Position numbers and translations under genes: made by a program. The notes under the pieces are model-generated. The model was not told where the DNA came from, did not search any database, and worked only from the letters and a program-made list of their open reading frames with translations. Source: Marasmius tenuissimus (Eukaryota > Basidiomycota > Agaricomycetes > Agaricales > Marasmiaceae). Taken from it: 64,000 bases of DNA. The stretch lies in the NCBI GenBank assembly GCA_029532415.1, contig JAQOTA010000048.1, forward strand, positions 794,001 to 858,000, given 5' to 3'. Shown here piece by piece: positions 12,603 through 25,136 of the stretch. How positions within the stretch are numbered: the stretch's first letter is position 1; each line of letters begins with the position of its first letter.

Positions 12603-15291
12603 GCGTGTCGTGTCGTGACTGGAAATCTAGAATTCTATGTTGCTATTGGTGTGGCTGTTTTGCTGTTGAAGCAACTGTGTAAATAGACGTCACGAGAAAA
12701 AAAAATCACTCGGGAACTTGCCTGTTCATTGGAAGTCAACAACCAAGCGAGCGCACTGCGGGTGTCCTTTAAAAAGGGGGGTACCGAGAACCAAGCCGTG
12801 GCTAATTGCCCACTTTATAGTCGAGTGATGCCAGGGGAGCGACCCGCAGCGCCGATAACCTGAAGCCTTGTGACCCTTTCAATGGGCGAAAACAACTGGA
12901 AGCGCGTAGCGCCTAACGCCCATAAGCTGTCCAATCAAGAAGGTCAGTTGATTTGCAGAAAGTATAGAAGGCGTTGTTCCGGCACGCTGCGCAGGAATAT
13001 CAAGGGTTGTATCAGCCGCCGTTATGGTGCGTGGAGTGTGCCCGAAGTGTCCTAATTTACGGAGCGCGCCGGTGAAAATTGCTAAGGGGAGGAGGAGGAT
13101 TGCGAGCGTCTAACGCCGGGACCATGGGAAGCTACGATTGCCGACGCTTTCTCCAGTTCCTGGGCAAAACGGCAATGCAGATGTTTATGTAATTGGGATC
13201 GGTCGTCAAGTCCTTTGTCTGGCATTTAAGCACTGGAGAAATGACAAGAACGAACGAACAGAACAAGTTCGGCGGAAAACGCCACGGTGGTGAGGGAGAC
13301 TGGGCGCTGTGGGTGCAAACAATTGCCTTGGAGAGATAAGCCCCGCGGGTGGCAAGACCGGCGATAGTTCTTCATTGCTCCTGTCCGTTAATATCAATCG
13401 CGTCCACAAGCACATTGCCGGGGTGCTGCACGATCCAACACGATACTTGTTGGGACTCTCTCTGCGTCACCGTGACCACAATGCGAGATTAATAGCCAGC
13501 GAGGGAAAAACGAGGGTGCGGGCGCTCGAGCGCTAAAGTCCATCTTTGAATTCCAGAAACATAAAGCTAAAAAATGTCCAGAAGTTCCGTATCGGGGGTG
13601 CTTCAACCTCCTCGATTTTACGCCGTGGTGAGCACGCACCTCTCTCCATTCCAGTCCATACAAAGATCAACAAAGCTATCGGACCCACAATCTTGCTTCT
13701 CTGTACCCAAGTCCGAGGCTGGAGCCTCATTGAGAGCTATTCCTATTGGAGACCTGGCCAAACCCGAGAACGGAAGGAGATCATATACCGCACACATACC
13801 TTATTCGTCCATTCCACCACGAACCAACCAGAGAAATTAACAACGTGTACAGAAATCTGTCGCTAGCGATTTAATCTGCCCTATTATGGTTTTCGTACCA
13901 TGCGCTGTCCGACATGGATGTAATCCGAATACACCACCGAGAAAACCCTGCAAAATGAACTCTAGAGAGTTTTCGGAGGTCAATGTACCCTTGACGACGT
14001 CCAAGAAGGTGCTTGTTGATGATGGTGGATGCGGCAAAAGAATTACAATGAGCTGGCGGGCCGCAACCCGCCCTGAACCCGCCACATGGTTCCCTTGGTC
14101 ACGCTGCCAAGTTATGTCATAAAATGGCAAAGCCAATTCCGGTATCGGGGTTAGAAGGGGTTAATTGTCCAAGCTAGTCTAGCTAGGCGAGGCTCCCAGG
14201 TTCCAGATCCGTCGACATGTCTATTATCCGACGTCGTTGAATTCCGTCCACTTCAACAACGTCTCCGAGTCCCATGCTGTCGCAGTTGCACACCGTTGGA
14301 GGGACAAAAAATTTTTTCGACTAACTGAATTAGGTTTTTTTATTCAACTCCTTTCAACTGAGGCGACATCGCAAAACCCGATGAAGTTGGCTGTTGTTGA
14401 AGTTCGCAGATTGAGCGAAGTGAGTCGGTAGCTTGTTTTCTTTCCCTATCAAGGGCCTTCATTTTGTAAATTGGAATCAAATTGACGATCTGACGGAAAA
14501 CCCAGCCACTCCCATCGCTTTCGGTCTCGCTCGTATATCCGTGGGCTGTGCACCTTCATTCAAGAGGAGATAAACTGTTGATGAACACAGCGCTCAAACT
14601 TGCAACTTGCCACTCCGCCGCTCATGTTTCTTGCCTCGAAAGGGGCTGGCATCAACTTCTCGCAACTGCAAAATTGCCTCTCTTGGGACATCTAGATGCC
14701 ACCCGACGATATCCCGTGACGGAGACGGGGAGGTGGGTATGCCGCCCAGCTGACATTTCATTGCATCCGGATAACGCTACAGAGCTTCGAAAGTAGGGTG
14801 TACAGTAACAGGATGGCTCGGGGGAAATAAAGCATAACGTACGGGGCTGCGACCCACATATCGTCGACAGCAAGTATTCCTATCGGAGACGGTGGCTGAA
14901 ATGGAATACACCCACACACCTTCCTTACATAGATGTACTTTCATTGAGCCAACTAGAAGACATGAGCACCCAGCAACGTGTTTGGATTCTGTCGCCCGGG
15001 TAAACTGTGTGCAAGAGGGGGTATATTCATGCCATACTTGCAACTATATAGCTTCGAATCCGGAGCGGGTATAGTAAGGTAATAATGTTTGCTAGACATC
15101 AGAGCAAAACAAGTAACGGTACATTAGGGAAAACAACAGGGGGAGTCAGAATTGCAGCGGTATGTATCGAGGGAAAAGGCATTAAGGAATAAGGTAGATA
15201 ATAAAGTAGAAAATGGGGATAGCTAACGCCGAAGCAAGGGGCAAAGGAAAGAGAGTAGGCAATGAACGGAAATAGAACGGAGGAACATATG
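12603..15291. other. Gene-poor spacer between ZF4 and ZF5
   Basis: About 2.7 kb. Open frames of up to about 118 codons overlap on both strands with no domain, no signal peptide and no usable splice structure. Nothing recognised. Confidence 0.5.
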
Positions 15292-16655
15292 TTATTGCGA
15301 GGGAGGACGCATGGAGGGCACGTATGCCGTTTGAGGAGTCTTAGTGGTTTTGATCCTCTCCGGATTCTTCTTGCAAGTGTTCTGGTGCCTCCCGCGCACA
15401 TGCATGGTTGTGAAGGGTTTGCCGCAGAACGAGCATTCGAAGCCCTTGATGCCAAAGTGACTGTTCATATGATCTTTTGAAGATGATGAGAACACAGAAC
15501 ACATCGGAATGATGATCATACACTCACTTTTCAAATTTTGCTTCGTTGTAAAGTCCGAGGTACAACCGGGCTCGGTACAGACGAACTTTGCGTTCTTCTT
15601 CCGGCGGTCAATGCTGGCCTTGACGATCGCAGCCGAACCGATGTTTGACCTATAGGTGTCGAACCCACCGAACACATCATCGTTTGACATCGCCCGATCC
15701 ATGGGATAAGGACTGGAGTCGCGGGAGAAGTGGGGATAGCCTTCCAGCGGTTCTTGGGAAGAGTAATACCCCTCGCTATCTGAGACGTCGCCATTGAAAG
15801 AGCTAGAGGTCGAGACGATACTCGAGGACCTCGGGCGACGGCTGGGGCCAGCTATGGGCATCGACCGCAGGACACTGAAGTCAGTGTTGCCGAGGTCAGA
15901 GAAGTTATTGAAGGTCGTGGAGGGCCCCGGTCGAGAGTAAGGGTGTCTGCCGCCCATTTGGACACGGTGACGAGGGCGTCCTCTGGGCGCGGCTGGATAA
16001 GAGGAAGCGGGAACAGTGAGAGTATCGCCATGCAGTCGCTGAGAGCCAAACATATCGAAAGAATGGGTAGACGCGCTATCGGACGTATAACCTGGTGATA
16101 GTGGGGGTGTATGCGGGATTGGCAAGTTGTGGGGCGATGCGGGACGTGTTCCAGGGTCAATTTGCACAGTCAAAGGGTAGTCCATCTCGTCCCCTGATGA
16201 ATAGAACGGTGAAGTTGGAGACATGGGGGACTGGGGAGCGTGCGAATAGATAGGTGAGGAGGAAAGGACAGAATGAGTGGGTTCTTCCGATGAGCTGTAT
16301 CCAGACGATTCGTAGAATGTCTGCGGAGCTGGTGAACAAAAATCCATGTTTAAAGTGGCCATTCCATTCATGATCGTATTCACTGGAGATTGATTCGTGG
16401 GATCCAAAAACCGGCTGTTGTCTTCGACACCTGGCGCTGGCATGAATTCCGACCCCGAGCCGTTCATCGAAATGAACCGGTCATCGAATCCAGGATCCAA
16501 AGCGAAGTTTGTGAAGTTGTTGTGTCCGACTCCCTGCGTTTCCCAGTGGTTAGAGGCAGTTGTCTCGCAGCTGCCCGGAACCATCAGAAAACGTTCGCTC
16601 GAGACACAAAAATGAGAGACTTACTCGGATTCAAAAGTGAAGGTCACTTCGTCAG

Positions 16656-16688
<33 letters not shown>

Positions 16689-16701
16689 AGGGAGTATTCA
16701 T
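15292..16701 (-). CDS. ZF5: two-finger zinc-finger protein with poly-Asn start
   Basis: Three exons, 16701-16625, 16570-15528 and 15473-15292, giving 433 residues. The first exon encodes MNTPY, ten Asn residues from an (AAC)10 run, then TDEVTFTFES. A long Ser/Pro-rich disordered region follows. Finger 1 is CTEPGCTSDFTTKQNLKN then HMNSH (CX4CX12HX3H), cut by the family intron. Finger 2 is CSFCGKPFTTMHVRGRHQNTC (HX3C) with a basic tail. The start was chosen because the alternative ATG at 16584 lies inside the first intron, whose donor (GTAAGT) and acceptor keep phase 2. A TATA box sits about 60 bases upstream. Confidence 0.87.
16657..16686 (-). repeat. (AAC)10 trinucleotide repeat coding for poly-Asn
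   Basis: Ten perfect AAC units on the minus strand inside the first exon of ZF5. A slippage-prone tract, likely to vary in length between strains without breaking the frame. Confidence 0.9.
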
Positions 16702-16756
16702 TCGGAGGGAACAGCAGGGCGGTGGGGGGGTAGCGTAGGCTCAATGCAATCGCTTT

Positions 16757-16764
16757 ACTTATAT
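16757..16764 (-). promoter_or_regulatory. TATA box of ZF5
   Basis: ACATATAAGT on the minus strand, about 60 bases upstream of the proposed ZF5 ATG. The spacing supports the poly-Asn start. Confidence 0.5.
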
Positions 16765-18496
16765 GTATCGTCGCGCATTGCCTGGATGCCGTCATGAGTG
16801 CTTGCGAGCGGAAGTCTGCACTGGTCTCCTTGAGGGTTCGGGGTGCTGTCTCTTCACTGCCCCGCCAGCGCCTACAATGCCGTAGACGCCTCAAGGTTAG
16901 AACCAAAATAAGCACGCAAACACGTTGCTTAGGCCAAGTAATTCACATACCTATCCATCGTCCACATTCAAAACCTAGAATAACTCGAAGCCTAGAAACA
17001 TGGTTCACGAAAATGGGGCGATGGAAAGTGGAAAGAAGAGGTTGAAGTGCAATTTTCCCTGGGCTCAGTCTAAGTATCTTCCTGTGTCTGAGCATCAGAA
17101 TTCGCCAGGTTCCAGAACCTCACCTGACAAGAAAGAGACGCTGGCGGCCACGCCTTCTCTAGTGAGAATACAGCACTGACTTCATGCCTGACGTCGAACG
17201 CAGAAGCTATGCGGTCCTCCTTCTTAACAGAAGACGATATCATGAGCATTTCGCGGTCTGTGCAACAATTCCAGAAAGATCAGAGTAATCGCAATGGTGG
17301 CGGCTGTTGAGGAATTCGAGAGAATAAGGGCAGTGTGCTTAAACACCCCTCAGTCCCTTTCCGGGAGCGCGTTAAAGACGTGTATTGACCAACAACCCTG
17401 GGTTCGATGATAATCTCCTAGGACATTCTGATTACATCCGGTCCTAAAACCACGTGTTTCGATTTTCTGTCAATCCAGTTGAGATTTTGATCATGACTTT
17501 CCGGCGGAGGTGGATGCGAGCAGCGTGATGGAACATGCCTACCAAGCTTTTCCCTTGACAGGAGGACAAGGCCATCAGCTCGCGGCTCGCAGTCAAATCA
17601 ATTGTGGACCCACACAAATCAATCAGGGAATCTGACCCCTTCGAATGCATCACGATGAGCATGTACAAACTTGCCGATGATGCTCCTGCCGCCAGCTGAA
17701 CTCCAGGTATTCGTTGGTATTCGGAGAGGCGGTGTGCAAGGTGTAAAGCACCTGAAAAAAGGAAATGGATAGATTAACGGGCAATACAATGTCCTGAGAG
17801 TCAATAAAGACTTACCAATTTGGGTACAATGTTGTTGAAGGCAGTTCTAACTTCTTATCCGTCGTTGCTACCTGAAAACGACCCTACAACCCCAGTATAA
17901 GCGTCATGTCCGAGCGATTTTGCATCAAGTCGCTTGCTGGAAACCGGAGTAAGATCGTTGCAAAGAAGGAGCGGTGGAATCCAGTTGTTAATCGTCATTG
18001 TGGTGGTTCGTGGAAGAGTTTGATTTTCGAACTCCGCGTGACGCGACCATTCCCAACCTCACGCCACGAGCACAGCTGAGCCGCGACATTGACAGGAACA
18101 CTACAGGAACCACTGCTTTCCTCAAAAAAGATCTTCTAGAACGTGATCAAGTCAAAGATCAGAGCGAACTGGATGGTGAACTTGAGTAAAACCCATACTT
18201 GTCGGTGCGTTCGACCTGTGCTATACTCCCGGTACTATCCAGCTCAAATTGTCTTCTGGAAAGAACTTCTGTTGCTGTAGGCATCAAATTGTTGGGTGCG
18301 ACGAAAATCCGCAAGGCAGTGGTACCCGTGGAATGGTCGGTATGGATGACCACTGACCAATGTTCGAACAGGTAGAGTTTTTCGTTGCTGTTTTACCTTC
18401 TTGGGAAGGATGGTCTGATTCAGGAAGAACGCGTCAATAGACGTGAATTCAGGACCTAGAATCCTCAGTCGTGCGTCAATCATCTGTATTCATGAA
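16765..18496. other. Spacer with a possible decayed gene
   Basis: No firm gene. On the minus strand at about 17444-17760 a frame stays open for about 105 codons behind a good intron acceptor (TTTTTTCAG, near 17755) and upstream GTAAGT donor. The predicted product resembles no family I know, and I could not build a complete model. It may be a remnant. Confidence 0.3.
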
Positions 18497-19170
18497 TCAC
18501 GACCCCAACCCACCCACAAAAATTTCAGTCATATCTTGCTTTGGGCGTACAGTGTAGACTTGTTGCGGTGTCGAATCGTTTGCCTCGAGAAGCACCATTA
18601 TCATGTTACATTTGCAGACACAATTCCAGTCTTGTTCAGTGTCAGGCGTTACTTGAAATCCTTCGCTCCCCGACAAATCCCAATGTTCAGGTTTCCTGCA
18701 TGGATAACATCCGGGTACCTCTTCAAGTTCGTCCCTGCCACCGACAGACTCGACAAATCCTTCGTAACACTGAGCGCGACGACCCAAGCCTTGCATGGTA
18801 AGAGGGCCGCACTGATATTCGCCCCGTTCACCTTCTCGCAATCCCTCTTGACTTGTCCGTTGAACCCCGCAGCTCCAAGCGAGCTCTCGCGTTTCAGTTC
18901 AATCATAATGTTGAACTTCCGAGCGGGAGCTTTGTTCGCGATATCTGCCGGGATATGGGTCTTGAAAAGGATATCGGACGTCTCCTTGGTGCCGTAGACG
19001 TCGTCCTCTCTGGTGATGATGACGTTCGGCCCTTCGAAGAAGTCCCTGAGGTAGATGGCAAGTTCAACTTGGACCCATCCCTCTCAACCACCGTGGGCTT
19101 GTTCGATTTTGCGACCGTTGGTGTTACCCCACTCGACGATCTTGGTGATAATTGGGTTTCTAAAGTCCAT
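18497..19170 (-). pseudogene. Broken PD-(D/E)XK-like fungal gene
   Basis: Minus-strand reading from ATG at 19170 gives a protein-like sequence interrupted by an in-frame TGA at 19086-19084. It continues as EGWVQVELAIYLRDFF, then VIITREDDVYGTKETSDILF, then FNIMIELKRES, and stops at 18649. A neighbouring frame goes on (QVTPDTEQDWNCV) to 18497, which suggests a later one-base frameshift. The order of Glu in helix, Asp, then IELK fits the PD-(D/E)XK nuclease-like core found in large uncharacterised families of mushroom fungi. From memory such proteins often read GGWEGW at the position of the stop, so TGG to TGA is likely. A 46-base intron with a poor branch site could instead remove the stop. Family assignment is inference. 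Confidence 0.55.
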
Positions 19171-19722
19171 GTTTTTCTAGGGCAAGTTTTACCGTCGGAT
19201 ATGACTAGCGATGTTAGCTCAGGGAAAGGCTTACCTGCTAGTAAGTAGTACGAGTTGGGTGGCGGGTGTTCCGAAGCTGGTGATCTTGAATCGTTCTCTA
19301 GCCCGGTTATATAGTCTTTCGCGAGCCACCAACCTCAGCCAAAGCCTACTTCGTATCTCGGAGACCTCAAAACTGCGGAATCAGCCCTGCAGAGTCTTTT
19401 TCCAACCGCACACCCGTCTTTCATCGGCCGTTCCTCGTAAGCCACAAACACATACCAAAATTCCCAGCTACCCCGCATTTCGGGGACCTCCAAGCCCCGG
19501 ATCCGACCTTATAGCGACAGTCGTATTCCAACACAGACCAGTCTGTCCTAGAAAATGAGCAATCACTAGACTATGAAACCGAATATGTCGCCCGCTCACG
19601 ATATCATGGAAGGGGAGTCCTAGCATCACACAATGTATAAGTTATACCTGCAAGGCACGGGTGCATACTGATGTACAGAGCCACGAGCGTGACGACTGAG
19701 AGCCCTCAACTCTGAGCAAGCT
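19171..19722. other. Short spacer
   Basis: 551 bases between the broken PD-(D/E)XK-like gene and the next gene. No open frame with recognisable content. Confidence 0.5.
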
Positions 19723-20908
19723 CTAACATTTGATGAGGGTTACACAAGGACGGGTCTGCACCAACCGGATCTCCCCTAGCCTTGGCTTCGAATGTTCCGT
19801 GGGATCCGTGCCGTCTCTTCTCTCGTCGCCTCTTCTCTCTTTTCTCACTTCGTCTTCGTTAAGGAGTGGTGCAGGGGGTAGGGTCGCAGGTTGGGGGCGT
19901 GTTCCAAACCCGCGGAATAAGGGAAGCTTCTCACTGTTCCACGCTAAATCTGGGTTCACCATCGCGGTAGTGAAGGTGTCCATAATGCTGAGGTTTGGGC
20001 CCTCTGGAGGAGCAGATGTAAGGTCTAATCCCAGAAATTATGTATACTGTGCTCACCAATTTGGTAGTAGTTATTCTTCTTATGACCGTCCAAGCGCAAG
20101 ATTTGGAAGTAATCGTGAGGTGTTCTTTGGGGGAGGACGACAGAGAGAACTCCACCGAAGAACATCTCTTCGAAAGGGTCTCCTGACTCGCCTTTCACAG
20201 CTGCTCCTGTAGTTTGGATACATGAGAAGAGGCTTGATGCTGCGTTGTGCACAACTTCATTCGACACGGCTCCTACGAGGAGCGTCGTGGCACATGGATT
20301 CTGGATCACCATAAGAAGGCGATGAGATTTAACTTGAATAGGACTGAGAAGCGAACTGTGCGTACCGGGACACCTGAAGTCAAAGCATCGTTAACCGTGC
20401 GAGCCAACGCTTCATCGACATAAACAACACCGTCCTTCCTGAGTAAATTCCCCTCCTCTTCCGACTCTTTCTTCTTCCGCTTAACCTCCCCCGCACGCTT
20501 TTGCCACCCTTCACCTGGTGTAAAGCATATATCAGGGTACTGCCGCCCCTCCAGGAATTGAATAATCGATGGAAGCAAGTTGGCAACGATGGGCACACTC
20601 TCTTGAGTCTTGTCTGGGTTAGCGTCTTGCCACTCAACCAGCTCGTGCAAAAGAGTAAGGTAAACGATGTAGCGTTCGTTGATCACCAGTTTTCTGATGT
20701 TGACTATCAGAGTGATGAATTCTGGGCAAAATTCTTTCGAATCGTCGGCAATGCGGACCATCTTCGTGCCATCGACTTTGAAGAGCCTGGGTCGATTGAG
20801 GTCTGCGGGATGAAGTTGATGAGCGAAGTGGCGTAAGTAGCTGAGTGAGATGAAGGCATATAATAGGATGCTAGAGCGTGACTTACCCTCCTTGGTAGTT
20901 TCCGTCAT
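19723..20908 (-). CDS. Unrecognised 334-residue protein
   Basis: Four exons, 20908-20887, 20802-20366, 20300-20057 and 20024-19723, all joined in phase with GT..AG introns (the second uses GATCCAG as acceptor). The start ATG opens MTETTKE; the first intron removes a hydrophobic run that appears in the unspliced frame. The first half is helical-looking with a Leu/Ile-rich region (EFITLIVNIRKLVINERYIV) and a Lys/Glu-rich patch. The middle has small-residue-rich stretches (TLLVGAVSNEVVHNAASSLF). The C-terminus is Pro-rich, then strongly charged (Arg/Glu/Asp). No signal peptide or clear membrane segment. I recognise no family. Composition and a clean splice structure argue that it is a real gene. 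Confidence 0.7.
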
Positions 20909-21362
20909 GATTTGAGGGCAAAAGCGATTCCAAATGACCGTTGATGGTGGTCGAGAGTCAAGTGAAGTTGGGGAAGGGGGTTCAGATCGAAGAGGAGGCC
21001 CCTGCTTTTAGCCAGCCCACGCACAGACCATTTCCAAACCAGGCTCAAGCGCACCAATACTGCACTGGAGTTGACAGTCTCCGAGATGACAGAACCTATC
21101 TGGGATGTGAGGTTTAGTAGACTAATTCATCAGAAATACGCCACTCACGATAGGAAACGCTACACAATATATTTCTCCGGAGTTCGAATACACCTTCAAG
21201 GCACAAATACATACGCCAATACTTTAGTCATACAGAAAGTCAAGTCTAAATGAGCGCGCAAGACAAAACGTGTACAGGTACATATACATAAGTGACGAAT
21301 ACAGTAAGCTGGTCCTTTTGGTGGTCGTTCAAGAAAGTGATTATGGATCATGAGTCCTCAAG
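20909..21362. other. Short spacer
   Basis: 454 bases between two minus-strand genes, containing the 5' flank of the 334-residue protein gene. Nothing else recognised. Confidence 0.5.
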
Positions 21363-24000
21363 TCATGACGCAGTACCTCCAGGCTCCGATGATTCCAGCT
21401 CCCCGCCCCCCGCCAACTCTGCCCTGAGAGAGATCAAGTTCTTCTTCCACCTCTCCGTCTCATTCTCATCAACACGTCCATCCCCATCCCCATATTCTCT
21501 CACATCCATCGACCAGATCGAGCTGGCTCTCACTTTCGCCTTTCGAGCTGCCGCTTTCAGTTTCATGTCGGTAGGAGTCAGGCTCGTGGTTCTTCTCCTG
21601 ATTGTGTGGGTCTGCGACGATGTGCTTGAGGGGAAATGAAACTGCTGGTGAGCACACCGTGACAGGTGGTCGGGCAGGCTGAGGGTAGATTCTGGTGTAA
21701 TTGAGGCTTTGGGTGCCGGCCCCTCCTGCGACGACTTTTTCTCCGTGATAGTTGAGTCCTCAACAGCTTGAAATACCTGAGATATCGAAACATGATCATC
21801 CTTTCTCTGCATACGATGAGCAAAGGTACAGGTTTCACTTTAGGTCAGAAAAACAGTTAGTAAAAACCCGGAGAAAAGATCGAACACGACGCACCTATCC
21901 GTAAAAACGAACTCCCCGCCAAGCTGCCTCGTCTCCCCTCCCTTCTCCCATACAGGCAACCCAACCTTCAACGCACGCACCACCATCGTTGCAATACCAC
22001 CGAACAGCCCGCGTTTCACATACGACGATCCCGTGCCATCCACCTTCCCGCACGCCTCACCAACCCTTCCCATCCCCATCGTCTCATACAGCTGCAATGT
22101 AGGATCCGTAAACAACCTCACGTCCTTGGGCACCTTCATCATCTGTCGATACTTGGCAACCAGCGTATGTGGTCCATTCCCAATGATGACCAACTGTACA
22201 TTTCCGGTCGCACGCGTACGGGCATATGTATCCCCGCTGTACTTGACCACCTGAACAACATCTTGAATGTAATCCTGGTCGAAGGGACACCAGAAGTGCC
22301 GAATGAAGATGACAATGGTGGCGGTGACGGTCTTGTGAAAAATCGAGCCAAAAGTGATTCGGACACCTGATTCTGTGATGAGAGGAAGTGAAGCCGCACG
22401 AACTAATCGTGACCGTGTGGGTAGAGCGACTTTAGGCTGTACGTCAGCTGCGGTCGTGGCGGGCACAGCAGTATCGCAAACGACGGGAGTAATTTCCCGT
22501 TGATCTGTGGTCACCGACGGTTGGGATAGTGAGGAGAACGCGGATTCATTCGTGATGTCGTCAGATGAGGTGGGAGCTGCCGAGAGATCCCTCGTAGCGA
22601 TAGAAGGGGGAGGGGAAATGAGAGTTGGGCTCGATATTTTAATTGTTCGAGAAGCTGGTTTCTGTTTAGATGCTGATGTCGGCTTCGTAGGTACCGATGG
22701 ACGTCGAAAGGGAAATCTGTACAGAGCTGTAGTGGATGATGGTGATTCTGACACAGGTGACGATGGGTCCTTGACTGATGAGATGGGTTGCGTAGAGACT
22801 TTGCGCCTGTTCGGTATGGTTAGCGACAGAAGTGAACCATGGCCGGCGGAGGTGCGGGAAGCACTGGTATCCATGGGAGGTCTAACGGGAGATTTGGGAT
22901 GGTTGTTATCCGCAACGTGGCCGTCAAACGAGGGGGCAGAGACTTCTACGTAGGACGTTGAGCTTAGAAGAGATGGAGTGCTTCTGGCCGGCGAAGGCGA
23001 GCTTGATGGTGCTTCTGGAATAGAAACGGGGATAGCGGGTGCAAGGGGAGTGGGAGGAAGTAAGTTGAGGTCTGGTACAACCGTGCACTTCGTGAGACTG
23101 CTGCCTAAGGAATGCTTAAGACGGCGAGAAGAAGGCACAAAGGGTCGTTCCGTCTCAGGTTGAGAGTAATAGCCATTATCCGCTTCCTTGTCCCGCGAGA
23201 AAGAGAAGGACTCCTGCGACGTATTGCTAGGAAAGTGATCGGCGTCTCGAAGGCTCCCCCGAGAGTAGATGGATGGGGATGTGGGAGATACTGGGGTAAT
23301 GCTCTGAGAGAACAGGGCAGATGTGGGAGACAGCGAGGACTTTGCTGGCCGTTTGGAGCTGGACGACGCAACTGAAAACGTGCTATTGATGCTCAATTGA
23401 CTCGCCTTTTTGCGAACAGTGAATATGCGAGGCTTCCTCTGACCCAGGGAAGGAGAGGTAGGGGTCCTCAAGTCGGACACCGATTCGCAGTCAATGTCTG
23501 TGCCACTGCTGTCGCTGCTCAAGTCAGGAAACAGACCCGGCGCCTGTAGAGATGGAGGGGGTAGCTTGGCAGAATACCGGAGCGCATTGGGACCTATAGA
23601 TATCGTAAAACTGAGCACACAACGTAGAAGAGACGAAAGTTGACGACGTACCCATCGACTGTGATCTCCGTTTGTAATGACCCTCTCCTACTGATATCGA
23701 CTGCAATTTTGGCGGTACGTCTTGAAGAGTGCCGTAGTCGCGTCCTGACTCGGGATCCAATGGTACTGCTGGGAAGAGCTGGAACGAAGCTCGACAGCCC
23801 GGGGCGGTGAGTGGCGACAGACTATCGCGACCAGCTGATACCCCCAATATTGCGCTAGATCTATTCCTCAACACCGATAGTGGTGCAAAGGGATCATTGG
23901 GATCTGGTGGTGGGTAACGCTCTTCAAGGCTGAGAGTCGGTGGTGGCTTGCGCTTGACGCGAGGTTTGGAGGGCTGGGCATCGTGGACGACGACCTCCAT
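21363..24000 (-). CDS. AhpC/TSA thioredoxin-like (PRXL2/AAED1-type) protein with long disordered N-terminus
   Basis: Three exons, 24000-23652, 23593-21895 and 21837-21363, give 840 residues. The ATG chosen begins MEVVVHDAQPSK; the upstream ATGs lie in the probable leader. Residues 1 to about 520 are Ser/Pro/Thr-rich and disordered. Roughly 525-700 form a thioredoxin-fold domain of the AhpC/TSA antioxidant type (Pfam AhpC-TSA_2): RITFGSIFHKT, VIFIRHFWCPFDQDYI, VIIGNGP, FTDPTLQLYETMGM, KRGLFGG, then GGEFVFTD joined by splicing to SETCTFAHRM. The C-terminal 140 residues are again low in complexity. Members usually read CPxC at the active site; here it is CPFD, so the first Cys (about residue 551) is kept and the second is Asp. 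Peroxiredoxin-like redox activity is therefore uncertain. Confidence 0.85.
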
Positions 24001-24944
24001 GAGAAGAGACGCGAGTGAGATGATGGAAGGAGGAGATAAAGAGTGAAACTGACCCCAGTAAGCCAAGTTATATAAAGTTGCACAGGTGCATGCTTTTGGT
24101 GAGGCTGTCAACTCGCTTCTAGCACGTGTGGGGGTGCTTTATCCATTTTTCTCTCTTTATTTCCGCTTCCTATTGAATTTCCCTGGCCTGGTTTCATCAT
24201 GGCCGAGTTCATTTGGTCGAATAAAGGCCGTTCAAGGAGCACAAAGGGAGAATTTTTAGGCTTGCTTGAGGAAAATTTCGAGTTTTTCAGGTTGCTGGTG
24301 ACGGTGTACGTCAGAGGGCCATCCTCGTTTATCTCCCACGGGCTGGACGGAGCAACACACCCATCCTTGGCCTCCAGGCTCCAGATGGTGAATGTGCCTT
24401 ACAACTCCTCTCCAGCCCTTATGATTCTTCTCCACTCGAGAGGAGAGCTCGAGATCCCTCTTATTTTCGCTATCTCGAGCAATACCCAAATCCAGTCCTA
24501 TTACTTCGTTCTCTCGAGCCTTTTCGGGAGCACTTCATAACAGCTTCTCAGTCCAGCAGTCTGGGCTTGAAGTCAACCGACGTCAGTTCTACTCTGTATC
24601 GATGCTCTATGGAAACCAAATAGAATGATAAGCCTATTCTCGTCGCCCGTATCCTGTGCGTGTGCTTTTGCACATTGCACAGTGATGGTTCCCATTTAGC
24701 CATACTCGCTGATGCTAGAGGTGAGACCGAGCCTAAACTGAGCTCATTAATCATAGAATCCTACCCACCTGCCGGCTATTGGCACGACTCATGATCCCCT
24801 GTTGCGTATAGCTCGAGCCGGATGCTCATTCTCGAATTCTGTAGTGCCAGATGAAACCTGACATTCTCACCACCCGGCCGAGGCAACTGAACAACTCGAC
24901 GCTAGTGGAGCTACCGCATAACGCAATGTCAGTTTGTACGGATT

Positions 24945-25136
24945 ATGCGTCTTGCTCTCTTGCTCCTTTTCGTCAGCATCGTCGCCGTCGTCGTCGCCAC
25001 TCCACCGAGGACTAACTACAAGGAGGGAGGTGGTGCATGGCAAATGCGCACCCGCCCAGAATCATCCATTTGCTCTGAATCTGCCTCGCGACTGAAATGC
25101 TTCCTAGTTATTGACAATGACTACCGACAACTGTGA
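24945..25136 (+). pseudogene. Possible remnant of a secreted-protein gene
   Basis: The plus-strand frame starts MRLALLLLFVSIVAVVVATPPR, a textbook secretory signal (one basic residue, a hydrophobic core, then VVAT before a likely cleavage site). It continues for about 40 ordinary residues with two Cys and stops. Downstream, to about 25560, short in-phase pieces (for example RPAMDALSQWTLAAIIKS at about 25390-25450) suggest further exons, but no complete model could be made. It could be a small secreted protein or a decayed larger gene. Function unknown. Confidence 0.3.

Noticed and set aside
17444..17830. Possible two-exon gene on the minus strand
   Set aside because: One intron looks good, but two frames are open on either side, no start was found and the product is unrecognised. 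Left as spacer with a note.
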